A stretch of DNA of 64,000 nucleotides from Rapana venosa (Eukaryota > Mollusca > Gastropoda > Neogastropoda > Muricidae). The translations under genes were made by a program, and so were the position numbers. Under the pieces are notes generated by a model. The model made no database searches and was not told the DNA's origin. It saw nothing but the letters and a program-made list of their open reading frames with translations. Of this stretch, positions 47,542 through 59,819 are shown one piece after another (positions within the stretch are counted from its first letter, which is position 1; every line of letters begins with the position of its first letter). The DNA lies in NCBI GenBank assembly GCA_028751875.1, contig CM054145.1, positions 48,746,872 through 48,810,871 of the forward strand, written 5' to 3'.

Positions 47542-48585
47542 TCCATTCCAGTTTACAACAAGCGTACTTGTTAAGACGTGACCTAGATATGTTTCCTGTT
47601 AGTTTAGAGAATGTGGGCTCATACATTTCTTAACAATGCTCCTGCTTTAAGCAATCTTGGGTTTGCCAAAAAAAGAAAAAGAGAAAAAACGGGTTTTCTT
47701 GTCTGTCTGTTTATTTTACTTGTGGGTTACTTTTTCAATCTTCCAATACAGCTGTGTGATAGTCTGTCTCTCTCCCCCCCCCCCCCTCTTTACTATGGAG
47801 TTATGCATTTGGCTACACACCGGTATTAATTTGGGGGTCATGTAGTATCTTCTATAGAGTGCGAGTGGTAAAAAATGGTGATTTTCACAGATTTTTTAAA
47901 GCATGAAATGATGGACTGTGCACTTGTTTTTTGGATTGAGGACATAGAGCAATACCAGGTAGTCACGAGAAAGTTGGAAATAACCATCAAATGAGGATTG
48001 CCTGTATTCCTACAGCGATGACCCCACGCATGGATATTGCGGTAAGGAAGCTAGCAGACGACAAAGGACTGAGGGGGTACAGTGTTTGCTGAAAAATTAA
48101 AAAATTTCAAACCTACCAAATTTGTTCAAAATCACACGAGTTTTAAGTCAGAGGCTAGTCTTTCACAAAATGTGGTTTTTATTTCTGTGGATACCTTAGT
48201 ACATGCGGTATGAATATAAGAGTCACATAGAAAAACAGAAGGAAAAGTGTGATTTTTTAATACCAGTCTGCAGCCTTTACACAGTACTTGCAGCAGAATG
48301 AATGATGACAACGATGTCATTTGAAACTATGTTAATGAAACCGAACATGAAAGCACTACCCTATTTTCCAAAGCAACTGATGCGATTTATACCAGCTGTC
48401 AAACGAAACTGTGAAATGTTTTGTCTTTGAAGCACGTTAGAAGCTGTTTGTTGGCTTGCTGTTTGCTCGCAGAATTCCTGTGTATACTATCATTTTTCTG
48501 AAGGGGGAAAAAAAAGAACCTTTAAACCAAGTGTGTATATATAAGCACGAGAGCACATTGACATGAATGTGTGCGTGTGTGTGTG
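47530..48585. other. Unique AT-rich sequence
   Basis: One poly(C) run at 47776-47787. No repeat copies, splice-bounded frames or RNA genes recognised over about 1 kb. Confidence 0.55.
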
Positions 48586-48672
48586 CCAAGTCAAGTCAAA
48601 TGTTTATTTCCAGATGGTACATTGAATAAGCAATGCATTTGCTTTTTTTTTTTTTTCATCAAGTCATCTATG
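48586..48672 (+). repeat. Dispersed repeat F, copy 2
   Basis: The sequence tttatttccagatggtacat, gaataagcaatgcatttgct, a T run and aagtcatctatgt aligns with 37378-37472 at high identity. Confidence 0.7.
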
Positions 48673-48769
48673 TAGGAAATTTTCTTTTTCAACATGATAT
48701 TTAACTACAACATTATTTCACCCCTTAACAACAAAATGTAGTAATAAGAAAGAAAAAAGAGAAATGTGT

Positions 48770-49000
48770 GTGTGTTTGTGAGTGTGTGTGTGTGTGTGAT
48801 TGTTTGTGTGTGTGTGTGTGTGTGTGTGGTTTGGGGTGGTGTGTGTGTGTGTGTTGTGTGTTGTGTGAGTGTGCCTACCTGCACTACTCACACCGGCTCT
48901 AGTCCCCTCACAATCTGACGCAATATACGGACACACAGCCATATCCTCCTAGCTCCTCTGTTTACGACAAATAATTTATATATATATATATATATATACA
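48770..49000 (+). repeat. (TG)n and (TA)n microsatellites
   Basis: TG repeats with GATT and GGTTTGGGG breaks at 48767-48872; TA repeats at 48976-48999. Confidence 0.93.
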
Positions 49001-49209
49001 AGTAAATAAACAAACAAATGAAGCGAGGCATGTCAACCTGCACCATGACTGTGTGACCCACAAACATGCATGACGAGACCCCCCCCCCCCCATCCCGCGG
49101 TGTGTTAACGTGTCCTTGCCGTAAGGAAACCACACAGGGACACAGAAAAGAAGAAGAAAAAAAAGAACTAGGAAACAGGAAAGTACATTGTCTTTGCTGA
49201 ATACCTATA

Positions 49210-49925
49210 CATGTATCTATACAGATATCTACATAAATATCTATATTTCCCCATATCTATCTATACAGACATCTACATAAATATCTATATTTCCCCATAT
49301 CTATCTATACAGACATCTACATAAATATCTATATTTCCCCATATCTATATATACAGACATCTACATAAATATCTATATTTCCCCATATCTATCTATACAG
49401 ATAGCTACATAAATATCTATATTTCCCCATATCTATACAGACATCTACATAAATATCTACATTTCCCCATATCTATCTATACAGACATCTACATAAATAT
49501 CTATATTTCCCCATATCTATACAGATATCTACATAAATATCTATATTTCCCCATATCTATCTATACAGACATCTACATAAATATCTATATTCCCCATATC
49601 TATATATACAGACATCTACATAAATATCTATATTTCCCCATATCTATCTATACAGACATCTACATAAATATCTATATTTCCCCATATCTATCTATACAGA
49701 TAGCTACATAAATATCTATATTTCCCCATATCTATACAGACATCTACAGAAATATCTATATTCCCCATATCTATCTATACAGACATCTACATAAATATCT
49801 ATATTTGCCCATATCTATACAGACATCTACATAAATCTATATTTGCCCATATCTATACAGACATCTGCATAAATATCTATATTTGCCCACATCTATACAG
49901 ATATCTACATAATATCTATATTCCC
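49210..49925 (+). repeat. Minisatellite of 40-45-bp AT-rich units
   Basis: About 17 units of tatacagacatctacataaa and tatctatatttccccatatc. An optional ctat explains the 40/44 lengths. The right end shows more variants (tttgcccata). Confidence 0.93.
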
Positions 49926-49934
49926 CCCTAAAAA

Positions 49935-50525
49935 CAACAACACCAACAACCACCCCACAACAAAACCCACAACAACACACCACACACACATTGAACCAAA
50001 CAATAACAGGACAGAGGCAATGCATGTATAGGCAACAACAACACCACCACACACACTGAACCAAACAACAACAGGACAGAGGCAATGCCATGTATAGGCA
50101 ACAACAACACCACCACCACACACACTGAACCAAACAACAACAGGACAGAGGCAATGCCATGTATAGGCAACAACAACACCACCACCACACACACGGAACC
50201 AAACAACAACAGGACAGAGGCAATGCCATGTATAGGCAACAACAACACCACCACCACACACACGGAACCAAACAACAACAGGACAGAGGCAATGCCATGT
50301 ATAGGCAACAACAACACCACCACCACACACACTGAACCAAACAACAACAGGACAGAGGCAATGCCATGTATAGGCAACAACAACACCACCACCACACACA
50401 CTGAACCAAACAACAACAGGACAGAGGCAATGCCATGTATAGGCAACAACACACACCACCACCACCACACACACACGGAACCAAACAACAACAGGACAGA
50501 GGCAATGCAATGTATAGACAACCTG
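49935..50525 (+). repeat. Minisatellite of about 69-bp units
   Basis: About eight units of gaaccaaacaacaacaggac, agaggcaatgccatgtatag and gcaacaacaacaccaccacc. The period of 69 is a multiple of three, so one plus and three minus frames stay open. The units differ mainly by ctgaacc/cggaacc and CAC indels. It abuts the previous array directly. Confidence 0.93.
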
Positions 50526-50610
50526 ATAGTAAGTCGCCCACATACCTTGGCATACACAACGTCGAATCAAATACGCTAGACCGAACAGCGATCGCTTTTC
50601 CCTCTTAACG

Positions 50611-50802
50611 CCCCCCCCCCCCCCCCCCCCCCCCCCCTACCCCCATCTCCTCTCTCCCCTACCCCCCCTTGATGTTTTCATCTACTTATAACCATAATAT
50701 TATTAGTAGAACATGTATTGGTGTTACAATACCTCTCTTAAAGACTTTTTTTTCAGGATTTGTTTCGTTTCCGTGTGTGTGCCACTAAGTGTGTGTGCCT
50801 AA

Positions 50803-50835
<33 letters not shown>

Positions 50836-50844
50836 CGCTCGCGC

Positions 50845-50904
<60 letters not shown>
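50611..50904 (+). repeat. Poly(C) and long (TG)n
   Basis: Poly(C) at 50611-50637; TG repeats at 50800-50902 with a central GCGCGCGCGCTCGCGC block. Confidence 0.95.
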
Positions 50905-50906
<2 letters not shown>

Positions 50907-51261
50907 TTGTTGCTGTGGTTGGTTGTAACTTTGTGGTTGTTTTGTTTGGCGAAGGTTGTTGAAGGTTGTTGTTTGTCCTCGTGGACAGTATTCAAAACAT
51001 CTGAGATCCGGGTTGCTAATGCTATTTTTGGAGACGCTTTGTGTAAAATCTAGGCTAAGCCTATACTTGCAAAATTTGCATTCGCCCAAGGTGAAGTAGG
51101 TGATTTCAGATTTTATCTAGGCGCATTATATACAGTAGCAGGCTTTCACCACAACATTTTTATCAACAAAAAAACTTCACACACACAAAAAAAGAGAAAA
51201 CCCTAACATATATTTAAAAAAACAACAACAAAACAAACCACCACCACAAACCAACTAAAAC

Positions 51262-51505
51262 CATGCGCAGATTGGTCAAAGTACTTGTAGCCTATAACAC
51301 GTTCGAATGTAAAACATTGTAAGACTCTCTCTCTCCTCTCTGATGAGACTATAAACCGAGGTCCCGACCGCAAAAGCACGCAGAACATCTTGCGCACACG
51401 TTAAAACCCGTTCCGCTTTTCGAAAGAGTAGGCCCTTGGGTGCCGGTGGGAACGGATGACAATATTTACGAAACTGCACACCACCACACACACACACACC
51501 ATCAC

Positions 51506-51537
<32 letters not shown>

Positions 51538-51611
51538 GGGAGGTGGATGTAAAAAAAAAAAAAAAAAGCACATAAGTCCTTATTCCATTCTCTTCAAAAT
51601 AAAACATCTCT
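51262..51611 (+). repeat. SINE-A copy with degenerate head and internal microsatellite growth
   Basis: A weak head (ttggtcaaagtacttgtagc, cgttcgaatgt) precedes tgatgagactataaaccgag, cacacgttaaaacccgttcc and ccggtgggaacggatgacaa. The usual catacacacgggg segment has expanded into CA and CT repeats (51480-51538). The tail is gcacataagtccttattcca. Confidence 0.8.
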
Positions 51612-51756
51612 CTCCTCTCTCTGGTGGGAACGGATGACAATATTTACGAAACTGCATACACACACTCTCTCTCTCTCTCTCACACACACACACGGGAGGT
51701 GGATGTAAAAAAAAAAAAAGCACATAAGTCCTTATTCCATTCTCTTCAAAATAAAA

Positions 51757-51768
<12 letters not shown>
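51612..51768 (+). repeat. Direct duplication of the 3' half of the adjacent SINE-A
   Basis: From ggtgggaacggatgacaata to ctcttcaaaataaaacatct this repeats 51446-51611, again with CT/CA repeats inside and a shorter A run. The two copies are nearly identical and separated only by CT repeats, so slippage or unequal exchange is likely. Confidence 0.8.
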
Positions 51769-51792
<24 letters not shown>

Positions 51793-52048
51793 AGCCTCTC
51801 TCAGACAGACCAACCGTTTTATTCCGACAGCTGCCGGAACATAACTCTTTTCAATCACCTAGGAAATGGAGGAGGGATGCCGCCACGCTGTCAGACTTCA
51901 CCATTATTCATGACTTTGCAACAGAAAACAAGTCCAGAAAGAAAGGAAGAAAAAAACCACCACCACCACCAACAACAAAAAAACCCAAACCCAGCAAAGC
52001 CAATTCCTCGCTCCCTCCCTAGAGACTCTCTTTTATTTCGCGCGTGAT

Positions 52049-52610
52049 GGTGTGGTTCCGAAATAGATCTACTAGGTCTATCCGTCCGAATCTATATTTT
52101 TGGTATCATGTCAAAACCCTTTGGTCTGTATTCTTAGATTTATGCAGCCCCCGCATCCACCCCCTTCTTACTTTTTGGTATGTTTCCAGAAGTATGAAAA
52201 ATAGTAAACTATTTTTTTTTCGTTTTTGTTTTTTGGGTTATGGTTCCGAAATAGATCTACTGGGTTGGAATCTATATTTTTGGTATCATGTCAAAAACCA
52301 TTGGTCTGTATTCTTAGATTTATGCCTCCCCCCCCCCCCCCCCCCCCCCACCCCATCTTATTTCTTGGTATGTTTCCAGAAGTATGAAAAATAGTAAAAC
52401 ATTTTTTTGGGTGGGGTGGGGTGGGGTGGGGTGTGGGGGTATGGTTCCGAAATAGATTTAGTAGGTCTATTCGTTGGAATCTATGTTTTTGTTGTTGGTT
52501 TTTTTTGCTATCACGTCAAAACCTTAGGTCTGTATTCTTAGATTTATGCCCCCCCCCCCCCCCCCCCTCTTATTTCCTGGTGTTTCGAGTAGTATTACAA
52601 TTAGTAAACC
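52049..52610 (+). repeat. Three-copy tandem repeat, about 195-bp unit
   Basis: Copies start at about 52052, 52240 and 52441 with ggttccgaaatagat. Each contains tctgtattcttagatttatg, a poly(C) run (absent from copy 1) and ttggtatgtttccagaagta. Copy 3 is the most diverged. Confidence 0.88.
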
Positions 52611-52678
52611 CCCTTTTGGGGTGGGGTGGGGGTGGGGGTGGGGGAAGGTGCCTGTTTTTAAACCACCCAACACACACA

Positions 52679-52786
52679 ATCACAATCAATCACACAATCA
52701 ATCACTCAATCTATCTATCAATCAATCAATCAACCTATCAATCTATCTATCAATCAATCAATCAATCAATCAATCTATCTTTGATG
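52679..52786 (+). repeat. (AATC)n tetranucleotide microsatellite
   Basis: AATC repeats with CTAT interruptions, just after the three-copy repeat. Confidence 0.95.
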
Positions 52787-53157
52787 GAAACCCCCCATAG
52801 GCCCTAGCGGGATTTTGTAGACAATTTCAGGACGGGAATGACATTCTGTATAGACCTGCTTATCAAATTTGAAACTATTTTCTCAAATACTTATCTTTTA
52901 CTATGCCTAGCGCATTTATGTATGTATGAACATGGGGACTACTGTTTACGACACCCTTGTAAAAGTGCAAGCCTACATCACACTTCAAACTCAAATGCAG
53001 GCGCATGCGCACGTGCACTCCTGTGCAAGCGTTTCAGTGTGCACCAAGCACATCTAAACACACACAGACACACACACACACTCCAAGCAATTCATAATAT
53101 GGGTTGCTGAAAGTTATATATTCTTCTCCTATAAGACATTTACTGTAATAAGCTGTG

Positions 53158-53489
53158 GGATATAATAATAATAATAATAATAATGTATGGAATTTATATA
53201 GCGCTGAATCTTGTAAAGCAACAAATCAAAGCGCTCAGATTTTATTTCATACCGCTTTAAGTCACGGCAGATTTCTCTCCGTGAAATTTGGGCTGCTCTC
53301 CCCGGGGAGAGCGGGAGAACGCGTCGCCACTTTAGCGCTGCGCCACCCTTTCACCCTTTTTTTTTTTTCTCTGCAGCTGTATTTGTTTCCCTATCAGAGT
53401 GGCTTTTTTCTAAGAATTTTGCCAGGGACAACTCTCTTGTTGCCGTGGGTTTTTTTTTACGTGCGTTAAATAATTACGTGTAACACACG

Positions 53490-53520
<31 letters not shown>

Positions 53521-53668
53521 TAGCGCCCAGACCACCACTCATGGTCTAATGGATGGGGGAAAAATTTCCGGTCCAAACGGGGTACGAACCGCCGCACACT
53601 TCAGACCCGGACTTTTCGCTTTCTAGACAGGCGCGTTACCTCTAGACCACCGATCCACTATATATATG
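53158..53668 (-). repeat. Full-length SINE-B with tRNA-like head and (ATT)n tail
   Basis: In minus orientation the head reads ggatcggtggtctagaggta with B box ggcggttcgtacccc (about 53580-53596). The body includes complements of tgtatttgtttccctatcag and gctctccccggggagagcg. The tail is the shared gcgctatataaattccatac plus an ATT repeat. At about 510 bases it is the most complete SINE-B seen. The block gggacctcggtttatcgtctcatccg complement is also present in SINE-A. Confidence 0.85.
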
Positions 53669-53738
53669 CATGTATGTATTATGTATCCATACACGTATGT
53701 ATGTTTGTGTGCATGTATGCATGAGTGTTTACATATAT

Positions 53739-53743
<5 letters not shown>

Positions 53744-53805
<62 letters not shown>

Positions 53806-54159
53806 AGAGATGAGGTGTGTTAGGCGTTGTGTGACTGCAGGTGTGTGTAAATCACCAGTAGTGAATACACATTAACAAAACTCTCTCTCTCTCTCTCTCT
53901 CTCTTCTATATATATATATATATATAAAGAAGCTGGCAAACTTCCACATTGTCATTAATATAATTCCGTAGCCTTGAAACTTCAGACTTCCAACCACCCC
54001 CCCCCCCCCCCAAACCAAAAAACCCTTTCAATGATGCAATTTTTTGCACTTTAAGTTCACCTATCTATGACCCCCCCCGCCCCCCCCCCTTACCTCCCCC
54101 TTTCAAGCCTACTTATATCCGGGCCTTAACAGGCCAGTTGCACGCAACTGATTGTACAC

Positions 54160-54202
<43 letters not shown>
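53744..54202 (+). repeat. GA, CT, TA, poly(C) and GA simple repeats
   Basis: (GA)n at 53744-53812, (CT)n at 53881-53904 running into TA repeats to 53926, poly(C) at 53996-54011 and 54071-54090, (GA)n at 54166-54200. Confidence 0.92.
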
Positions 54203-54204
<2 letters not shown>

Positions 54205-54835
54205 TGTGTGTATGTGTGTGTTTTGTTTCCATATATTATGGATTCCATTGATGTTTCTTGATGGGGGTGTTTGACTTTCTCCTCAGAGGTTTTTATTTTT
54301 ATTTTTAAAATGTATTTATTTATTTAAAGATATATGGTAAAAATGCCTTAATTAAAAAAAAAAGTAGATTAACTGTCACATCTAATTAAACAATAACAAC
54401 ATAGCAAACCACCATCACCAATGATAATGATAATAATAAAAAGAATAATAATAGTGGTAATTTTTAATTTTACATAGAAAGCTATCAATGATTACTGGAC
54501 TTACATTTCTTTTTTTAAAAAACAGAACCGAACAATGTTGCCACTTAACTCATCTGTCTTTCAACCTCATGTCCAAATAGATTAGATCTGTCTATACCAA
54601 CAAAACTGAGCTGAGCTGAGCTAAGACAAAGCTGGGACCTAAACAACCTCTTGACATAAGGCATACTTTGATATGCACAACCTGATGTAAATTTGTCTGT
54701 GTATGTGTACGTGGCGCTAGCCTGCAATATACTCACTATTCTGTATACTGTGAAAATTATAATTATATACTTCTTTTATTGGAGAGCAATATTTAATGAC
54801 TGAGCATGGAGATAGATATGACAGATAGAGAGATA

Positions 54836-54850
54836 CATAGAGAGAGAGGA

Positions 54851-54922
<72 letters not shown>

Positions 54923-55010
54923 GAGAGGGAGAGAGGTGGGTGGATAGAAATTGCATTATCTCCTCTCCTCCCTAAGTCAAACACCCCACCCCCCCCCCCC
55001 CCCCAACTCC
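54836..55010 (+). repeat. (GA)n and poly(C)
   Basis: GA repeats at 54840-54938 with GGA and CGA interruptions; poly(C) at 54990-55005. Confidence 0.93.
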
Positions 55011-55518
55011 AGGGAAAAAAACCCAACCCCAAACTTAATGATCTTAGGCAGGCAGGTAGGCAGGCAGCTGCAGAGACATACATCTTATGATTCATCCTCA
55101 ACACTGCACCAAGCTGTCAGACTAAGATATTCAGGACTCTGAAGCCTACTACTACTACGCCTTGGCCAAAACAACATCCCCCCAATACCTCCCTAGCCCC
55201 TAACTCTCTTTTACGATACATGTCCCGATACAGTTCCAAAACAGCCGCACTTTAGACAATCCTTACACGATACTCTGAATTCTTCACTTTCAGCATTTTT
55301 TCTTCTTCTGGCAATTCCAAGAATCAAGACTCATTTCTAATTTTCTGAATTTCTCTACAATGAAATGGTCCTTCCCTAAACCCTTGAAAGAATCTATCAA
55401 ACCGATTTCTGCACAAAATCAAAATTAAAAGAATACATGAAAAAAAAAAGTTTGACATTTTTTAAATTCTGATTTGTTTCAAAATACCGTGTTTATAATT
55501 ATGTGCACGTGAGAAGAG

Positions 55519-55524
<6 letters not shown>

Positions 55525-55563
<39 letters not shown>
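55525..55563 (+). repeat. (CA)n microsatellite
   Basis: A clean CA run of about 38 bases. Confidence 0.95.
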
Positions 55564-55565
<2 letters not shown>

Positions 55566-56580
55566 CTATTCATACTTTAGCGGTGGAATAAAAGAAAGAC
55601 TAACAAAGGTTGACCTCAGATTTCCAATAGTGCAACGACAACAAACAACGACAACAAACAACAAAACTGCATACCGGTGTCACTAAGGCAAGATTTGGTT
55701 TGGAAGAAGAAAACACGAAAACTGTTTTTTTTTTAATTGTTTAATTCATTGTATTTATTTGTCTATTGTATTTATCTTTTTATGCTGTTGTTGTTGTAAT
55801 TTAGCCATTGGTTGAGACCATATAAGGTCAACTAGAAATCGTGATCACGTGTATTTTTCATGCTATATTTTCCAGTACTGTTACATGTATACTGTTGCTC
55901 CCCCCCCCTCCCCCCAGCCACAAATAGGTGTGTGTGTGTGTGTGTATACGCGCGCGTATGCATTTGTGTATGTGTGCGAGCGTGCATGTGTGGATTGGGA
56001 GGTGCTTCAATACAGAAAACAAGACGTCTTTTTCACACTTCACACCTTGATAACTTCTTTTTTTTGTATAAAGATTTAAAAAAAAAGTGTGTGCACGCAC
56101 GCACGGCGCAGGTATGTGTACGCGCACACATGCTGGTGTGTATGTGTGTGTGTGTAAAAGGGGGAGGGGAAGGAGGACTAGCACACACACACAGAGGTAG
56201 CTAGCTAGCTAGAATACAAGCAACAAAACGTGACCTCAATCAAGAGGGCTGGCTGACTGCATCACTCTGTGTGTGTTTTGCAACAACCAACCCTCTTTGT
56301 TATGTTCCTTTCCTGCACAGCAACATGGAGACAAAAAAAACCAAAAAAACAAAACGAAAACAAAAAAACGTAAAATACACACACACTACAAGACAGTCAA
56401 ACCGTGTAAAACTTGGTTCCCTGGCCTACCACTACACCACTCCGCCGATTATTTATTGTAAAATATTTTTTAAAATGTTACTTAATTTAAAAATAAAAAA
56501 AGTCACACCATGGACTTCTCCCTACCCTCATTAACTCCTTGAAGAAGTTTTTAAAAAAAAGTTTTTTTGTTTGATTTTTT

Positions 56581-56582
<2 letters not shown>
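55564..56582. other. Unique sequence with small simple repeats
   Basis: TG/GC alternation at 55927-55985 and 56088-56155, a TAGC repeat near 56200, A-rich DNA and a T run next to the long poly(G). Nothing else recognised. Confidence 0.55.

Positions 56583-56644
<62 letters not shown>
56583..56644 (+). repeat. Poly(G) tract of 62 bases
   Basis: An uninterrupted G run following a T run, the longest in the window. Such runs are hard to sequence, so the length is uncertain. Confidence 0.95.
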
Positions 56645-56646
<2 letters not shown>

Positions 56647-57062
56647 ATTGCTGAAATTATTTCTCAAGCCCTGCGCCCCTGTGATCTCTTAAGGTCAACT
56701 GAATCTGATGACACAGAGGGAGTCCACCCCATTTCTAGGTACAGGGCGCATTGCTGGGTAGACGTCGGCATCGTCCCATGTTTTTCCATAACCCCACCAA
56801 GCTGACTGGCATAAAAGAGGTGGTCAATCCATGGCCGGCGGTATGGACGGCATGAAGATGCTCACATACGCAGCACAACGTCCTGCTAGCCTAGTATAGG
56901 CTGGACACGGGGTGATGGTGTGCCAGGCAGGAACAAGCCCCAGTCACTCGCTACATCACCGCACCTGCCGGCAGGTTGACACACAATTCAGCGCAGCAGC
57001 AGCGCTGTGCGTGCCCCCACCAGTGAGTGGCTCCTCAAGGAGTTAGCCTAGTCGATAAGTCG
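56645..57062 (+). other. Unclassified GC-richer segment between homopolymers
   Basis: About 420 bases without microsatellites and with higher GC than its flanks. It contains ctcctcaaggagttagccta at its end and agcctagtataggct, an inverted repeat. No second copy is seen in the window, and frames are broken. It could be a fragment of a retroelement or a pseudogene; I cannot classify it. Confidence 0.3.
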
Positions 57063-57228
57063 AGTGAAGTCAACATCTGGAAATGTGTTGCACATCTAAA
57101 AGTAAAACTATGTTGTCTTTTCAACTCTCCACCCCCCACCCCCCCCCTCTCCAAAAAGAAGAAGCTGGGGTGAAATGCTTTACAAACGAAGACAATCATC
57201 TATATATATCCTGGATCGCCCCCATTCC

Positions 57229-57229
<1 letters not shown>

Positions 57230-57265
<36 letters not shown>

Positions 57266-57410
57266 TATAAAAACCCCCCACAAAACAAACACCAAAAAAA
57301 ACCCACAAACCAAAAAAAACAAAAAAAACAACAAAAAACCCCAACAACAACAAAACAAACCCCCCCCCCCCCCCCCCACAGCCCAAACAACAACAACCAC
57401 AACAACAAAA
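57230..57410 (+). repeat. Poly(C) and A/C-only tract
   Basis: C run at 57231-57265, then CCAAAAAAAC-type DNA and a second C run at 57359-57377. Confidence 0.92.
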
Positions 57411-57786
57411 AAGGAAAAAAAGAAGCGAACACAGGCATTCCTCTTTTGCTTTATTATTATTTTTTTCTCTCTAATTACTTTGATGAAGGATAAAAGTCAT
57501 TTGGGAAATATACCAGTTTGGGACATCTGGACATGTAAAATAGCGCAGGGGTCACTTGAGTCTCCCCACAGCTATTTCACTAGTCTGTTAAAACAAGTTA
57601 TCTCGAGTCAACTGCCATTTAGACAAACAGAAACAAACAAAACATGATATTCCTCTAGTAGCTCTTGAATCAAACTTATCCATCCCTTGACTAAGAATGA
57701 AACGGGAATTCAACGTTTATACTCGCAACTCAGCTTTTTACAGTATACATGTTGGTGGTCTGTGTGTAAACTGCGACTCATAAATC

Positions 57787-57835
57787 CCCCCCCCCCCCCC
57801 CCCCCCCCTTTCCCATCCCAACACACACACACACG

Positions 57836-57870
<35 letters not shown>

Positions 57871-57886
57871 GCACGCACACACACAA
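57787..57886 (+). repeat. Poly(C) and CA/CG microsatellite
   Basis: Poly(C) at 57787-57808 and CA repeats with GCAC blocks at 57821-57886. Confidence 0.93.
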
Positions 57887-58388
57887 AAGGTCCTTCGATC
57901 ATAACCTTTCCTCACCGGTACTCTATTCAATCGGAACAACTCATAGGAGGAAAAAAACAAAACAAAAATCTGAATCTTGTCACGCGATTTCTACGCAGAT
58001 GTTATGATTTAAAGCAGACGCAATCAACTCCGAGCAGGACACACCCACCACTCATTGAAAACAAGACAACCAAGAAGGGTGGGGGGTGAGGGGAGGGGGA
58101 GGGAGAGAAAATGGTGGAAAATAATAGGACACTGTACGCACAAAGTGAGAGAGAGAGAGAGAAATCGAACTCGAAATGTTTATTGAGAGTAAATGGATAA
58201 GCATAGGGCTTCTTTACACCATGCTCTCACACACAAAAAGAGAAGAAAAAAAAACCAACAGAAAAAAAACAAGAAAAGAAGAACAAAAGTCAAGAACACC
58301 CCCCCCCCCCCCCAAACCCCACTAATCAAACCAGAAGAACTGAAACTAAACCTAACAGCAACAAATAGACAAACACACACCAATGCAC

Positions 58389-58440
<52 letters not shown>

Positions 58441-58470
58441 GAGAGAGGAGAGGAAGAGAGAGAGAGAGTT
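58389..58470 (+). repeat. (GA)n microsatellite
   Basis: GA repeats interrupted by GGA; an A/C-only tract follows at 58525-58740. Confidence 0.92.
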
Positions 58471-58983
58471 AGTTAGCAAGGGTGCATATGCATGCAATAT
58501 GAATGAATGTTTTGTGCTTGGAATACCCCCCCAAAAAAAAAACCAAACCCAAAAACCAACAACAAAACAACAACAAAAAACCTCCCCCCCCCACATAAAT
58601 GACAAACAACCCTACCCCAAAAAACCCCCCCCGCCTCCCGAACCACCACCCCCCTCTCCCCCAAACCACAAAACTCCACCAAACCCACCAAAACCGGACA
58701 AAACCAACAACAAGAAAGCCCAAACAAAAACAACACCCGAAACCAACTCAGGGAAGTAGAGTAACAAGAGTAACAGGATAGATAGAACAAGAAATGACAG
58801 GCCAAGTAAAAACTAATTTCTCTTTAAAATAACGTAGTAATGGCAAGCATTCATCATCAGTCAGCAATATCATGGCATGAGATGAAAGTAGGAAGTATTA
58901 CGTTAGTAGGGATTGTGTAGCCGCAGCAGCAAGAGTCACAGTTGTAGTTGTAGGAAGGACTTCATATGAAGTGCAAGGAAGAC

Positions 58984-58984
<1 letters not shown>

Positions 58985-59020
<36 letters not shown>

Positions 59021-59159
59021 AGAGAGAGGAGGAGGAGTGAAAGAGAGAGGAGAGCGTGAGAGAGAGAGAGAGAGGGGGGGGGGGGGGGAGAATGACAAAA
59101 CTTTTATTTCGAGGATGATGAATAAGTACCCATGTTCTTTTTACATTCAGTCCCCGCCC

Positions 59160-59232
<73 letters not shown>

Positions 59233-59234
59233 GT

Positions 59235-59304
<70 letters not shown>
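58985..59304 (+). repeat. Two long (GA)n runs around a SINE-A tail fragment
   Basis: GA repeats at 58985-59030, 59040-59090 (with a G run) and 59164-59304. The arginine/glutamate and serine/leucine frames are artefacts. Confidence 0.93.
59098..59160 (-). repeat. SINE-A tail fragment between two GA microsatellites
   Basis: The sequence tttatttcgaggatgatgaa, then cattcagtccccgcc is the complement of the alternative SINE-A 3' end, cut off on both sides by long GA runs. Confidence 0.65.
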
Positions 59305-59819
59305 AGCTTATATGAAGCAACTGTACTGAAAAAAAGGGAAACAAACAAGAAACCCAAACAATAACAAACTATGTCAATGACTAGATTAACTGCTTTCAAC
59401 AGCCCCCCCCCCCCCCCCCCCCCCCGAAATTCAAGGGGGAAAAAATGTAAGCAGCCTTTTCACTCGACCCTCTTCTCATTATTGTTTTGTTTGCCAAGAG
59501 GAAACATATCATGCCCCTCCCCCCACCACCCCTCTCCAAACAAATGGTATTTTCATTTCATCCTTTGGAAGGAAACGCACACACATTAACAAGCAAACCT
59601 GTCATCAACAAAATTGATGACTGTTTACCATACTGCTCACAAACACACACACACAGAGCGAACTACCGCTACCTATACAGAGATTTTTTGGGGGGTGGGG
59701 GGTGGGGGAGTGTGGATGGTGTACCTGATATGAGCTGAAAAGTACACTACAGGATATTATCATACATCATCAATACAACAACGGCAGTGCCACAGTGTGT
59801 GTGTGTGTGTGTGTTTTTG

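Noticed and set aside
49837..50579. Overlapping long ORFs on both strands (up to 240 codons)
   Set aside because: They exist only because the 69-bp minisatellite unit is divisible by three; the peptides are perfect repeats without family signature.
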